Positions 1-9,249 of a stretch of DNA of 64,000 nt are shown here, one piece after another. Origin of the DNA: Streptomyces sp. ACA25 (GTDB taxonomy: Bacteria; Actinomycetota; Actinomycetes; Streptomycetales; Streptomycetaceae); NCBI RefSeq assembly GCF_028200735.1, contig NZ_JAQKPV010000014.1, positions 89,251 to 153,250 of the forward strand, read 5' to 3'. Position 1 is the first letter of the stretch. Each line of letters starts with the position of its first letter. The notes beneath the pieces are model-generated. The model saw nothing but the letters and a program-made list of their open reading frames with translations. It was not told where the DNA came from and searched no databases. A program made the translations under genes and the position numbers.

Positions 1-2
1 CC

Positions 3-1358
3 CGCCCGATGCGGCCTGTGGCGGCGGTGGCTGCCGTGCTGGCCGGCGGCCGGGGACCGCTGGACGCGTTACGACTGGAGGGGGAGGCGACATTGCGGAT
101 GGCCCTGGACGAGTCCTACGACATGCTTCCGGAGGAGGCCGCCCGGACATACCGGTGTCTGGGGCTGCTGCCGGTCAGCCGCTTCGACAGCACGCTCGTC
201 GCAGCAGCTCGCGGCATCACGGTCGACGCCGGCGACCGGGAGCTCGAAGTCCTCTGCGAGATGAACCTGGCGGAGGAGACCGGTCCCGGCACCTACCGTT
301 TCCACGACCTGGTGCGGATGCACGCGGAGCAACGCGGACAGGCAGGGGAGACCGAGTCTGCGCGATCCACCTTCACCCGCCGGTTCGTGGACTGGTGTCT
401 GCACACCGCCACCGCGGCGGAGGAACTGCTGTCACCGAGTCACCGGACCCTGTCCCGCCGTTACGTTCACCGGCCCGCCGTACCCCTGCCGTTCGCCTCA
501 ACGGAGTCCGCACTGAGCTGGCTCGACACGCATCGCGACACCCTCATGGGTGCCGTGCGGCACAGTGACCGGTGCGGCTGGGACGACTCCGTCTGGCAGT
601 TGGTGGACGCGATGTGGCCGCTCTTCCTGCGGCTGCGCCCGTCCGAGCTGTGGATCGAGGCGCACAGCACCGGGCTTGCCGCCGCCCGCCGGACGGGAGA
701 CCGGGCAGCGGTGGGCCGGATGCTCACCTCCGGCGGTAACGGCCTGCGGGACGCCCGCCGCCTGGAGGAGGCGGCCGACTGGTACGTCCTGGCGCTGGAG
801 CATGCCGAGGCGGACGGCGACATCCGTCAGCAGGCCCAGGCGCTCCAGGGACTCGGCAACTGCCATCTCGCCGCCGGGCGGACGCAAGAGGCAGCTGTCT
901 GCTTCGACCGGGCGCTGCGTCTGCGTGAATCCACCGGGTACCCCCGGGGTGCCGCACTGTCGCGCCTGTGCCTCGGGGAAACAGCTCTGGCGGCCGGCGA
1001 CCCCGCAGGTGCTCTCAGCCACCTCTCCCGTGCGCGGTCCGAGCTCGCCGCCGCCGGAGACATCTACGACGCTGCCCGGGCCTCGGCCTTCCTCGGGCAG
1101 GCCCGGGCGCAGGCCGGTGATCGCCGCGGAGGAGTCCGGGAGCTGCGGCAGGCGCTCGCGGACTTCGAGCTGACGGGTTCCGGCCACTGGCAGGCCCGCA
1201 CCCTGGAGATGCTGGGCCGGGTGGCTCAGGACTACGAGGACGCAGAGCAGGCGGCCCGGTGCTACGCGGAGTCGCTTGCCCTCTACCGGCCCCTCAATCC
1301 CTCGGCTGCCGCCCGGGTGGAGAACCGCCTGCGGGCACTCACCCCCGGTGCCGAGTGA
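3..1358 (+). CDS. AfsR-like NB-ARC/TPR transcriptional regulator, C-terminal part
   Basis: This is the back half of a large regulator of the AfsR/SARP or NB-ARC-TPR type. The frame is open to the left edge, so the N-terminus (DNA-binding domain and NTPase) lies outside the window. The first 100 residues match the end of an NB-ARC module: a small helical segment, then LDESYDMLPEEAARTYRCLG, which resembles the winged-helix that follows NB-ARC in this family, then a FHDLVRMHA motif. From about residue 240 there are at least four TPR-like helix pairs, for example ALQGLGNCHLAAGRTQEA. Such TPRs usually sense or bind a partner that activates the regulator. The next genes are convergent, so its target cannot be read from here. 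Family assignment is fairly sure; specific function is unknown. Confidence 0.75.
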   Translation, partial: RPMRPVAAVAAVLAGGRGPLDALRLEGEATLRMALDESYDMLPEEAARTYRCLGLLPVSRFDSTLVAAARGITVDAGDRELEVLCEMNLAEETGPGTYRFHDLVRMHAEQRGQAGETESARSTFTRRFVDWCLHTATAAEELLSPSHRTLSRRYVHRPAVPLPFASTESALSWLDTHRDTLMGAVRHSDRCGWDDSVWQLVDAMWPLFLRLRPSELWIEAHSTGLAAARRTGDRAAVGRMLTSGGNGLRDARRLEEAADWYVLALEHAEADGDIRQQAQALQGLGNCHLAAGRTQEAAVCFDRALRLRESTGYPRGAALSRLCLGETALAAGDPAGALSHLSRARSELAAAGDIYDAARASAFLGQARAQAGDRRGGVRELRQALADFELTGSGHWQARTLEMLGRVAQDYEDAEQAARCYAESLALYRPLNPSAAARVENRLRALTPGAE

Positions 1359-1392
1359 TGTCCGTCCCCGGCCGGGAGCCGGGAGCCTGCGG

Positions 1393-1408
1393 GCACCGCC
1401 GACGGTGC
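1393..1408. terminator. Short hairpin between convergent genes
   Basis: A 6-bp stem GCACCG/CGGTGC with a 4-base loop lies 34 bases after the TPR regulator and before the convergent stop at 1457. It is a weak candidate terminator, with no T-run. Confidence 0.25.
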
Positions 1409-1456
1409 ACCCCGGCCCGAGGGATGTCACCCCGGCGCCCGCAGCGGGACTCCCCG

Positions 1457-2101
1457 TCAGCCCGCGGTGAACCGCAGGTCGAGTACGGCGGTCAGCCATG
1501 GCCGGTACGGGCAGCTGATGGCCGCTGTCCGTACCGCTGTCAACCGGTGCCCGGCCACCAGCCAGGCGTGCAGCGCCGACGTCAGGCCGCTGCACTGCCG
1601 GCCGGTCAGGGGCGCCCCCGTCCGCCCGCCCGGCAGCGCCCTGATCAGGCCGCCGCCGCGGCAGCCGACCAGACAGCCGCCTTCCCACCGGGGTACGGCC
1701 GCCAGCAGACAGCCGGGATACCGGTCGAGCAGGTGCCGGACCCGGGGTCCGGCCTGCGCGTCCGGCAGCGGCGCCCCGTGGGCGAGAACGTCCGCGTACT
1801 CCGCGCAGCAGGCGGCCGTCCGCCGGTTTCCGGGGTTCACACACAGGTGCTCGTCGAGAAATCCCGGCGGCTGTGCCGCGGCTGCGCCCGACGGCCCGGA
1901 GAGCACCAGCGAGCGGTGCATCCCCGTCGCGGAGCCGATGTCCACCACGAGCCGGCATCCCCTGAGCGGATGCCGGGGAAGCGGATCAGCAGGAGGGCCG
2001 GGCTCCTGCCCGGAGGCCGTGGAGACGATCCGGACGGTCGTCAGCTTCCGGAGGAAGGGTGCCGGGACCCCGCCGGCCCGCCCTCCGTCCGATGCAGTCA
2101 T
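1457..2101 (-). CDS. Unknown 214-aa protein, translationally coupled
   Basis: I do not recognise this protein. Its ATG at 2101 overlaps the stop of the gene before it (ATGA), which supports it being real and made together with that partner. The sequence has a short basic N-terminus, a VVDIGSATGMHR segment around residue 47, and about eight cysteines, several in the second half (RTAACCAEYA, GGCLVGCRGGG, GRQCSG, AISCPYRP). No signal peptide or clear membrane helix is visible. GSATG resembles a glycine-rich nucleotide or SAM loop, but that is only a guess. The neighbour resembles a glycerophosphotransferase, so a role in surface-polymer or metabolite modification is possible but unproven. Confidence 0.55.
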   Translation of the reverse strand: MTASDGGRAGGVPAPFLRKLTTVRIVSTASGQEPGPPADPLPRHPLRGCRLVVDIGSATGMHRSLVLSGPSGAAAAQPPGFLDEHLCVNPGNRRTAACCAEYADVLAHGAPLPDAQAGPRVRHLLDRYPGCLLAAVPRWEGGCLVGCRGGGLIRALPGGRTGAPLTGRQCSGLTSALHAWLVAGHRLTAVRTAAISCPYRPWLTAVLDLRFTAG

Positions 2102-3348
2102 GCGGACCGCTCCGACAGTGCCGCTGACCACCGGGTCAGCGGACGCGGCAGGGGGATCGGCTCCGGAGCGGGCGTGAAGGCAGGTTCTCCGAGCCGCAGC
2201 AGCCGGTAGAGGACGGACCGCATCCGCCGGTGGAAGCGGCCGGGCTCGGACGACAGCAGGTCTGCGATCCGCTGGTGCTCCGCCGGCCGGTACGTCTCAG
2301 TCGCGTAGCGCAGTTGCTCCAGTACCGGGCGCATCGGGCACAGGGCGGGGACGGCACGGGCGAGCCGGGCAGCGGGGGAGGAGGCCGAGACCTCCCCCTC
2401 CGGGAACCTGGCGAGCACGATGGGGGCGCCGGTCAGCGTTCCGTAAGTGGTCACCGATCCGTGGTCCCCGACGATCCAGTCGGCCGATATCAGCGGCGCC
2501 TGCCAGTCGGCCTCGGGAGGCACCACGGCCAGCCCGCGGCGCTGCAGGACACTGAGCCAGGCCCGGACCTGCCGGTCGCCGTGACCGGACCAGACATTGG
2601 GATGCACCAGGGCGGCAGTACGGAAGCGGGGCGCGGGCAGCTCGTCGAGCAACCGCGGCAGCAGGGCGCCGAACTGCCCGAAGGACGAGGACGGCCCCCA
2701 GGTGGAGGTGATGAGCACCAGCCGGTCGGACGCGGTGAGGCCGAGTGCGCGGCGGTACCGCGCACGGCGCGGCAGCCCGGCGACGATGCGGTCGTAGCAG
2801 GAGTCCCCCACCACCTCGGTGACCGGGAGAGCCTCCGGACAGTACCGGGAGAGTTCCAAGCGGTCCCGCTCGTGCGCGAGAGCGACCGCGGCCGGTACCA
2901 CCACCCCGCCGTGCGTGAGCTGCCGTCGGCTCAGCATCCCCGGCGGTCTTGCGTCACCGTCCGCCGCCTGCACTTCGGGCTCGCGCAGGAGTTTGATGTG
3001 CCCGGCCCCGTGCGACATCCGCAGGACCGGGGCCTGCAGCTGTTCCACGCTGCGGGAGCCTGCGGTGAGTGCCAGGTCGAAGCGGGCGCTGATGGCCTTC
3101 TCCCACGGGAGCACGGTGACGCCGAGCCCTTCAAGGTACCGCTCGGTGCCCTCGTTGAACGCGTGCGGCGCCACGGTGAAGACCACCTGGATCCGCAGGT
3201 CGGCCTCCAGCAGGGCGAATACGTCACGCAGGCGCTGTACGTAGGTCCTGGTGTGTGCGACGACCAGGACGGTCCTGCACGCAGGCATGGTGAGCCACTG
3301 ACCCCGCTGGACCACCGCGGGGTCGGTACTTCTGCCACCAACAGACAT
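2098..3348 (-). CDS. CDP-glycerol glycerophosphotransferase-like protein (GT-B fold)
   Basis: This 416-aa protein resembles the CDP-glycerol:poly(glycerophosphate) glycerophosphotransferase/GT-B group. The N-terminal half has a Rossmann-like start (VLVVAHTRTYVQRL) and MSHGAGHIKLL. The C-terminal half has LVLITSTWGPSSSFG, HPNVWSGHG and GDHGSVTTYG, the last being the region that normally contacts the nucleotide-linked donor. The frame is open further upstream, but ATG 3348 has a good ribosome site (GGGGGA, 6-7 bases before it), so I chose that start. There is no signal peptide or membrane helix, so it should act in the cytoplasm or loosely at the membrane. It is coupled to the unknown gene downstream. 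The acceptor and true donor cannot be told from the sequence. Confidence 0.6.
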   Translation of the reverse strand: MSVGGRSTDPAVVQRGQWLTMPACRTVLVVAHTRTYVQRLRDVFALLEADLRIQVVFTVAPHAFNEGTERYLEGLGVTVLPWEKAISARFDLALTAGSRSVEQLQAPVLRMSHGAGHIKLLREPEVQAADGDARPPGMLSRRQLTHGGVVVPAAVALAHERDRLELSRYCPEALPVTEVVGDSCYDRIVAGLPRRARYRRALGLTASDRLVLITSTWGPSSSFGQFGALLPRLLDELPAPRFRTAALVHPNVWSGHGDRQVRAWLSVLQRRGLAVVPPEADWQAPLISADWIVGDHGSVTTYGTLTGAPIVLARFPEGEVSASSPAARLARAVPALCPMRPVLEQLRYATETYRPAEHQRIADLLSSEPGRFHRRMRSVLYRLLRLGEPAFTPAPEPIPLPRPLTRWSAALSERSA

Positions 3349-3450
3349 CACTGTTCCCCCATGGCATCGGTGAACTTCCCTCTGCTCAGGGGTGCCCGGC
3401 CCGCCGGTCAGTTTCCTTGCAGGATCCTTGCAGGGGCCGGGCGTGACGTG

Positions 3451-3496
3451 GTCCGGGGTGCCGGAGGCCCTGTGCATGGCCTCCGGCACCCCGGAC
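3451..3496 (-). terminator. Strong hairpin terminator after the GH81 gene
   Basis: Two perfectly complementary 19-base arms (3451-3469 and 3478-3496) flank an 8-base loop, starting 20 bases beyond the stop of the glucanase at 3517. There is no U-tract, which is common for Streptomyces terminators. It also separates the glucanase from the glycosyltransferase-like gene. Confidence 0.75.
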
Positions 3497-3516
3497 TCCG
3501 CCCGTGGCGCCGGGGT

Positions 3517-6354
3517 TTACTCGAACGGGATGGTCAGGACTGAGTGGCCGCCCTCGGACTCGGTCGCACCCACCCGCACCTGGGAGGGGCCGTTGCCGAT
3601 CGCGTTCCAGATCTCCAGCCGGACCGTGCCAGCACGGAGGTCGGCAAGCGTGCCGGTGGCGGACCGGACGCCGGCCCGGGAGGCGGCGTACTCCTCCCAG
3701 CCCGGTACCGGGTCGGTCGCGAAGTAGCGGTAGGTCTCCACCCGGTCGAAGGTGCCGTTGCCGGTCAGGTCGTAGGAGACCCGGGCCTGCGGCGCGTTGC
3801 CGACGTGCGTCCCGGCGTCCACGTGCAGGCGGAAGTCGGTCGTGCCACCGGAGGTGAGACTTCCGGTCACGTTCTCCAGCTCGTAGACGAGTGGCTGGTG
3901 CGGCGATCCGTCGTGGTTGGCTCCGCCCGCGGAGGGGAGAGTGGCGGTGGTGGCGCCGGAGCCGGGGGCGGAGCGCAGCGTCCCGTCCCCGTGCAGGTGG
4001 AACGAGCCGCTGCCGACCGGGTCACCGGGGTCGCCCGGGTCCGGGTCACCGGGATCGCCCGGGTCGCCGCCCACGCCGGTGCCGGTGGCCGTGGAGCGCG
4101 GCGGCACGGTGAGGGTCGCGCCGTCGGAGAAGCTGACGGTGCGGGGGGCGCTGCCGAAATTGTGTGCCACGTAGGTGCGCTCACCGTCCCTGGCGAACAC
4201 GGCCGCCGTGGGGCTGTCGGCCGTGACCGAGGTGTCGGGGGCTCCGGTGCCGTGCAGGGTCGAGATCCAGTGGTAGGTGTGCGCCTTGCTCGCGCCCTCC
4301 TCCGGCTCGTACGCGCCGTTGTCCCGGTTCCAGGCGTCCATCGCCCGGTCGGGGTCGGCCAGGGCCTGGAACTGCCAGAGGATGTCGCGCCACTCCTCGG
4401 CCGGGCCGCCGTTCTCCCGCTCCATCTCTGCCAAGTTCCGCCGGATGGCCTCCGGGTTGTTGGCCAGGTGCAGGGAACCGCCGGTGACGGGAAGGACGTT
4501 GATGCCGTGAATCTCCTCGGGATTGGCGGTCCACCAGGTGGAGTACGCGGCTCCGCTGCCCCACACCATGCCGACCGTGTCGTGCTCGTAGGTGTCGGGG
4601 AACACCTCCTGGTCGGCGTCGAACCAGTACTGGGCGATGGCCTCCGACTCGGTGGTCAGGAGGTACAGGCCCAGGTCGCGCAGCTCGTCGTCGCCGGTGG
4701 CTGCGCCCCAGAGCACCAGTCCGGTGCTGAAGTTGACCGACTCGGAGGACGATTCCTGGTTGTTGCCCGCCGCGAAGCTCTGGTGGCCGGCTGCCCAGCC
4801 GTGTCCGGCGTAGGCGTCGAAGCCGCGCAGGAACGGGAATTGGTCGTCCTCGCGGGAGGGGTTGTTGGCGTCCCGCACCAGCATCTCCACCATGCCGCCC
4901 CAGGCGCTGCCCTCGGCCCATCCGGCGTCGTACCGGGCGATCGTGGCCGCGGCCATCACGAAGTAGCCGTAGTGGAAGTGGTGGTCGTTGAGCTCGGTGT
5001 CACTGCCGTACGAGGCGGGGTAGCCGGTGAGTGTGCTCCACTCCTCGTCGTAGGAGAACTCCGAGGCACCGCCGACCGTGAACCACTGCTCCATCCGGTC
5101 CTTCATCAGGCCGAGCAGACGGTCGCGGGTGGCGTCGTCACCGAGCTGCTCGGCGAGCGGGACGAGCTGCCCGAGCCGCCCCAGTGCCTTGCCGGTCCAG
5201 TAGGTGTCCGTGGCACCGCTGAACGGGTCCTCGGCGTCCACGGCCTCGGCCAGGAACGCGGCCAGCCGGTCGTCGTCGAAAGCGCCGGTGTCCGGCAGGT
5301 TCGGCAGTACCCCGGTGACGTCCTGGGCAGTGCTGAAGGTCCGGCCCTCGCGCACCTTCATCTCACCGCGCGGTGACACGTAGGTGTGCTCGGTGAGCGG
5401 GTCGGAGGTGTGCAGCCACTGGTGGCGGTAGAGCGCCTGCAGAGTGCCGGTCTCGGTCCCCTCCTGCGGCTCGGTGGTCAGCGTGTAGGCGGCCCGCATG
5501 CTTCCCGCGGCCTCGTCGTAGTCCCAGCTGACCTCGGAGCCGGTGACGAAGCTGTAGGCGTACGCGCGGTAGTCGTCCAGGGCGGCCCGGGAAGGCAGCA
5601 CGGCAACGGAGAAGTAGTCCTGCTCGCCTCCCAGTTCGGCGCTCAGGGTGCTGCCCTGCACGTTCCAGTCCCGACCGGTGGGGGCGAACAGGGCGTAGTC
5701 GTTGCCGCGGACGGTGATACCGAGCACGTGGCCGGAGTCGGCCCACACCTCGGGCGTCTCGCCGGTGGTGATCTGCGCGGCGCCGCCGCTGCCCTTCGCG
5801 TACACGAACGGCAGGCCGTGGCCGATGGTGGCCCGCAGCGTGCGGCTGCCGTCGGACCAGTACGGGGTGACGGTCCAGTCGGACCAGCTGTCGGCCTTCG
5901 CGTCGGGGGAGGAGAGCCCGGCCAGGCCGAGGGTGAGATCGTCACGGTGCACGTACTCGTACTGCCGCCCATCACCCACGATGGCCGGCTCGGTGGGATA
6001 CCCGATCTCGAGGCCACCGGAGACCGCACGGTAGGTCAGCGGGTGACCGTACATGTTCTCGGAGTACGGATTGTCGGCGAACCGCTGGAAAACCAGGGAG
6101 GACCACCAGTTGTTGGTGGGCACCGGCTCGCCGGCGGCGTCCTGGGTGACTTTGGGGCTGACCGGGGCACCGTCAAAGTTCTGCGGTCCCGACGCGCCGG
6201 CGGGGCGGGTGTCGGAGTAGCTCCCGGATCCGACCGGAACCGCGGCGGCGGACGCGGAGCCCGCGCCGGGGCCGAGCCCGTAGAGGGTGCCCGCGGCGAG
6301 AGCGGTCGCGAGCACGGCGGTCAGGGATCTGCGGATTGTGCGGGGGGAGGACAT
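3517..6354 (-). CDS. Secreted GH81 endo-beta-1,3-glucanase
   Basis: Predicted secreted enzyme of 945 aa that cuts beta-1,3-glucans such as laminarin, callose or fungal wall glucan. ATG 6354 follows a good GAGGTGG ribosome site. A Sec signal peptide (basic start, hydrophobic core, AxA near residue 37) is followed by a GH81 domain of about 680 residues. Expected GH81 catalytic residues are visible: D457 in NDHHFHYGYF, and E534 and E538 in QESSSESVNF, with the family's four-residue spacing between the two glutamates. A GDP-repeat linker (GGDPGDPGDPDPGDPGDP) leads to a C-terminal beta-rich domain of about 160 aa, probably glucan-binding; I cannot name the CBM family with certainty. It is a single-gene unit with its own promoter, a CebR-like box and a terminator. 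Confidence 0.92.
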   Translation of the reverse strand: MSSPRTIRRSLTAVLATALAAGTLYGLGPGAGSASAAAVPVGSGSYSDTRPAGASGPQNFDGAPVSPKVTQDAAGEPVPTNNWWSSLVFQRFADNPYSENMYGHPLTYRAVSGGLEIGYPTEPAIVGDGRQYEYVHRDDLTLGLAGLSSPDAKADSWSDWTVTPYWSDGSRTLRATIGHGLPFVYAKGSGGAAQITTGETPEVWADSGHVLGITVRGNDYALFAPTGRDWNVQGSTLSAELGGEQDYFSVAVLPSRAALDDYRAYAYSFVTGSEVSWDYDEAAGSMRAAYTLTTEPQEGTETGTLQALYRHQWLHTSDPLTEHTYVSPRGEMKVREGRTFSTAQDVTGVLPNLPDTGAFDDDRLAAFLAEAVDAEDPFSGATDTYWTGKALGRLGQLVPLAEQLGDDATRDRLLGLMKDRMEQWFTVGGASEFSYDEEWSTLTGYPASYGSDTELNDHHFHYGYFVMAAATIARYDAGWAEGSAWGGMVEMLVRDANNPSREDDQFPFLRGFDAYAGHGWAAGHQSFAAGNNQESSSESVNFSTGLVLWGAATGDDELRDLGLYLLTTESEAIAQYWFDADQEVFPDTYEHDTVGMVWGSGAAYSTWWTANPEEIHGINVLPVTGGSLHLANNPEAIRRNLAEMERENGGPAEEWRDILWQFQALADPDRAMDAWNRDNGAYEPEEGASKAHTYHWISTLHGTGAPDTSVTADSPTAAVFARDGERTYVAHNFGSAPRTVSFSDGATLTVPPRSTATGTGVGGDPGDPGDPDPGDPGDPVGSGSFHLHGDGTLRSAPGSGATTATLPSAGGANHDGSPHQPLVYELENVTGSLTSGGTTDFRLHVDAGTHVGNAPQARVSYDLTGNGTFDRVETYRYFATDPVPGWEEYAASRAGVRSATGTLADLRAGTVRLEIWNAIGNGPSQVRVGATESEGGHSVLTIPFE

Positions 6355-6398
6355 GGTTGCCACCTCGGACGTGGGGGGCGGGGGCAGGAATGTGTGGG

Positions 6399-6412
6399 GG
6401 TGAGCGCTCCTG
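6399..6412. promoter_or_regulatory. CebR-like operator upstream of the GH81 gene
   Basis: Read on the minus strand this is CAGGAGCGCTCACC, which matches 10 of 14 positions of the cellulose-regulator box TGGGAGCGCTCCCA, including the central GGAGCGCTC. It lies 8 bases downstream of the predicted -10 and 44 bases upstream of the ATG, so bound repressor would cover the transcription start. Inference rests on the CebR consensus and on the perfect copy at 57948. Confidence 0.6.
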
Positions 6413-6420
6413 GTGGCGAG

Positions 6421-6449
6421 AACGTAAAGCCGCCGAAACACGCTGTCAA
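6421..6449 (-). promoter_or_regulatory. Promoter of the GH81 gene
   Basis: On the minus strand TTGACA (6449-6444) and TACGTT (6426-6421) are separated by 17 bases, close to the consensus for the main vegetative sigma factor. Confidence 0.65.
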
Positions 6450-6730
6450 TCGCCGCGCTACGGGCCGGAGCGGCTGTTCACGGGCCGACCGGAGGCCGCC
6501 GTCGATGCGGTGGCCCGCTACGTGCTGTTCCCGCTTGCAATGCCAGGAACCGGTAACGGCGCACAGGCGGGCAGGCGCATCGGGCCGTGTCGCGGCGGCC
6601 ACGTGACACTCCCGCCGCTCTCCTCCGCCGGGGCCAGGTTCCGGCGCGCCTTTCCGGAACCCGGAGGAGCGTTCGCGGGGGTGACCGGCCGTTCCGGTGA
6701 GTGGTGCGGTGAGGTGGCCGGACCCCCGTC

Positions 6731-6764
6731 GGCCGTGCGGAAGTTCCGGAACTTCCGCACGGCC
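6731..6764 (-). terminator. Perfect 34-bp palindrome after the GH31 gene
   Basis: A gapless palindrome with 17-base arms centred on TTCCGGAA, starting 9 bases after the stop at 6774. Its position suggests a transcription terminator. A gapless palindrome must fold with a small tetraloop. Confidence 0.7.
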
Positions 6765-6773
6765 TGCGAGAGG

Positions 6774-9074
6774 TCAGCGGGAGAGCCGGAAGGACACCTC
6801 GGCGCTGCCCGCCGGGCAGGCCAGCGGTGCCGACCAGCCGGCCTGCGGGCCGGGAAGGGCGTACTGCACCCCCCAAGCGCCGGGGGCCGGTTCGGCGGTG
6901 ACGGTGACGGTGTCCCCCTCCCGGCGGGTACGGAACACCGCGGCGGTGGAGCCGTCCGGAGCGGGTACCCGCGTGACGGTCCCGGCCCCGCCGTCCTCGG
7001 GCGGCTGCACCCGGAGCGTCACGCCCTCCGCCCAGTCGGACACCGGGCGGTCCAGGTCCCTGCCCATCGGGATCACCGATCCGGGGCGGGCCAGGAGCGG
7101 CAGACTGTCGAAACCGAACTGCTCGCTGCGCCAGCCGGGGCCCTCGGTCCGTTCGCCGGACAGCAGGTGTGTCCAGGTGCCCTGCGGCACGTAGTACTCC
7201 ACGGTGCCGTCGGAGGTGAACACCGGTGCCACCAGCAGGTCCTCGCCCAGCATGTACTGGCGGTCCAGGGCGTGGCACGCGGGATCGCCGGGGAACTCCA
7301 GGACCATCGCGCGCATCACCGGCGTGCCCTCCTCCCGGGCCTGCAGCGCCGCGCGGAACAGGTACGGCATCAGGCGGTGCTTGAGCCGGGTGAAGTCCCG
7401 GGTGACGGCCACTGCCTCCTCGTCGTAGGCCCACGGCACCCGGTAGGAGTCGCTGCCGTGCAGCCTGCTGTGCGAGGACAGCAGACCGAACTGCACCCAT
7501 CGCTTGAACACTTCCGGGGTCGGCGTCCCCTCGAAGCCGCCGATGTCGTGGCTCCAGAAGCCGAAGCCGGACAGGCCCAGCGAAAGGCCGCCGCGCAGCG
7601 ACTCGGCCATCGCGCCGAAGGTCGACTCGCAGTCACCGCCCCAGTGCACCGGGAACTTCTGGCCGCCGGTGGTCGCCGAGCGGGCGAAGAGCACCGCGTC
7701 GCCCTCGCCGCGGTCTCCGGTCAGCACCTCGAAGACCGTCTCGTTGTACAACTGGGTGTAGTAGTTGTGCATCCGCTCCGGGTCGGAGCCGTCGTGCCAG
7801 ACCACATCGGTGGGGACGCGCTCGCCGAAGTCCGTCTTGAAGCAGTCGACGCCCTGGCCGAGCAGGGCGCGCAGCTGCCCGGCATACCAGGCGCGGGCCT
7901 CGGGATGCGTGAAGTCGACCAGCGCCATGCCGGCCTGCCACAGGTCCCACTGCCAGACGTCGCCGTTCGGCTTGCACACCAGGTAGCCGAGCCGCTGGGC
8001 CTCCGCGAACAGCGGGCTCTTCTGGGCGATGTAGGGGTTGATCCACACACAGACCCGGAGGTCGCGTTCCTTGAGCCGGCCGAGCATGCCCTCCGGGTCG
8101 GGGAACACCGCCGGGTCCCAGGTGAAGTCGCACCACTGGTACTCGCGCATCCAGAAGCAGTCGAAGTGGAAGACGCTGAGCGGGATGTCGCGCTCGGCCA
8201 TGCCCTGCACGAAGCTGCTGACCGTCTCCTCGTCGTAGGAGGTGGTGAAGGAGGTGGACAGCCACAGCCCGAAGGACCACGCGGGTGGCAGTGCCGGCCT
8301 TCCGGTGAGGGCGGTGTACCGGGCGAGGATCTCCTTGGGTGTCGGGCCGTGCACCACGTAGTACTCCAGCGACTGGTCCTCCACGCTGAACTGCACCTGG
8401 CCCACGGACTCGGAACCGATCTCGTAGGAAACCTGTCCGGGGTGGTTGACGAAGACGCCGTAGCCGCGGTTGGTGAGATGGAACGGCACGTTCTTGTATG
8501 CCTGTTCGCTCGCGGTGCCGCCGTCGGCCTGCCAGATGTCCACCGACTGGCCGTTGCGGGTGAAGGGGGTGAACCGCTCACCCAGACCGTAGACCAGCTC
8601 ACCGACGCCCAGCGACAGCTGGGCCACCGAGTGGTGGCGCCCCTCGCCGGTGACGGCGTATCCGGTGCCGCGGCTCTGCGCGGACGTCAGGGTCCGGCCG
8701 CCCGCGAGAAAGTCGAGCTGCCAGGGAGCCGCGGTGTCGACGCGCAGCAGGAGACCCCCGCTGCTCAGCTCCAGGACGGAGCCGTCCCGGGCCGTCTTCC
8801 CGGCATGACCGGGGTCGGAGCGCACCTCGAAGTCCGGTCCCCGCCGGGCGGCGCCGGCGTGATGGGTGCTGCGGATGCCGATCACGCCCTCGGCGGGCGA
8901 CCAGCACTCCACGGTCAGCAGCGGACGGTTGAGGGTGTCTCCGCGCCCGCGGACCCGCTGCACGGAGGCGTACAGGGTGAGCCGGTCGTCCTCGACCCGG
9001 GCATCGGCGACCTCGGTGGCGTAGCGGGCGGTGATGCCGTCACGCATCAGCCAGTAGCCGTCGGTGAACTTCAC
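6774..9074 (-). CDS. yicI: GH31 alpha-xylosidase (YicI-type)
   Basis: Cytoplasmic enzyme of 766 aa expected to remove alpha-1,6-linked xylose from the non-reducing end of xyloglucan oligosaccharides such as isoprimeverose. Length and motifs match E. coli YicI (772 aa): nucleophile D415 in FKTDFGERVP and acid/base D481 in HWGGDCES sit one residue off the YicI positions. An N-terminal beta-sandwich, a (beta/alpha)8 barrel with the DIGGF motif, and C-terminal beta domains are all present. There is no signal peptide. The frame is open further upstream, but GTG 9074 is preceded by AGGAG 6 bases away and gives the family's usual N-terminus. The LacI gene lies 175 bases upstream in the same direction and is the likely regulator. 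Confidence 0.92.
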   Translation of the reverse strand: MKFTDGYWLMRDGITARYATEVADARVEDDRLTLYASVQRVRGRGDTLNRPLLTVECWSPAEGVIGIRSTHHAGAARRGPDFEVRSDPGHAGKTARDGSVLELSSGGLLLRVDTAAPWQLDFLAGGRTLTSAQSRGTGYAVTGEGRHHSVAQLSLGVGELVYGLGERFTPFTRNGQSVDIWQADGGTASEQAYKNVPFHLTNRGYGVFVNHPGQVSYEIGSESVGQVQFSVEDQSLEYYVVHGPTPKEILARYTALTGRPALPPAWSFGLWLSTSFTTSYDEETVSSFVQGMAERDIPLSVFHFDCFWMREYQWCDFTWDPAVFPDPEGMLGRLKERDLRVCVWINPYIAQKSPLFAEAQRLGYLVCKPNGDVWQWDLWQAGMALVDFTHPEARAWYAGQLRALLGQGVDCFKTDFGERVPTDVVWHDGSDPERMHNYYTQLYNETVFEVLTGDRGEGDAVLFARSATTGGQKFPVHWGGDCESTFGAMAESLRGGLSLGLSGFGFWSHDIGGFEGTPTPEVFKRWVQFGLLSSHSRLHGSDSYRVPWAYDEEAVAVTRDFTRLKHRLMPYLFRAALQAREEGTPVMRAMVLEFPGDPACHALDRQYMLGEDLLVAPVFTSDGTVEYYVPQGTWTHLLSGERTEGPGWRSEQFGFDSLPLLARPGSVIPMGRDLDRPVSDWAEGVTLRVQPPEDGGAGTVTRVPAPDGSTAAVFRTRREGDTVTVTAEPAPGAWGVQYALPGPQAGWSAPLACPAGSAEVSFRLSR

Positions 9075-9249
9075 TGCTTCTCCTGCTTCTGCGCCCGGTG
9101 GGCGGCGGTCGTGTTCCGGTGCCGGCGGCGGCCGGCTCCGGAGGTGTGAGGGCGGGGCGGGGTGGTGAGCAGCCACGGGCACCGGCGGAGCGGTGCCGGG
9201 CGGCTCCGGCGGACGGCCCGTGACGCGATGCCCTCCGGGCCGGGGCGGC

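Larger units (their letters stand above)
6355..6773. other. Intergenic region between the GH31 and GH81 genes
   Basis: The 419 bases hold the GH81 promoter and operator (6399-6449) and the GH31 terminator palindrome (6731-6764). Between 6450 and 6730 I see no supported gene or signal. Confidence 0.6.

Noticed and set aside
4020..4080. Short tandem repeat in the GH81 gene
   Set aside because: It encodes the Gly-Asp-Pro linker between domains and is explained by the protein, not a separate DNA element.
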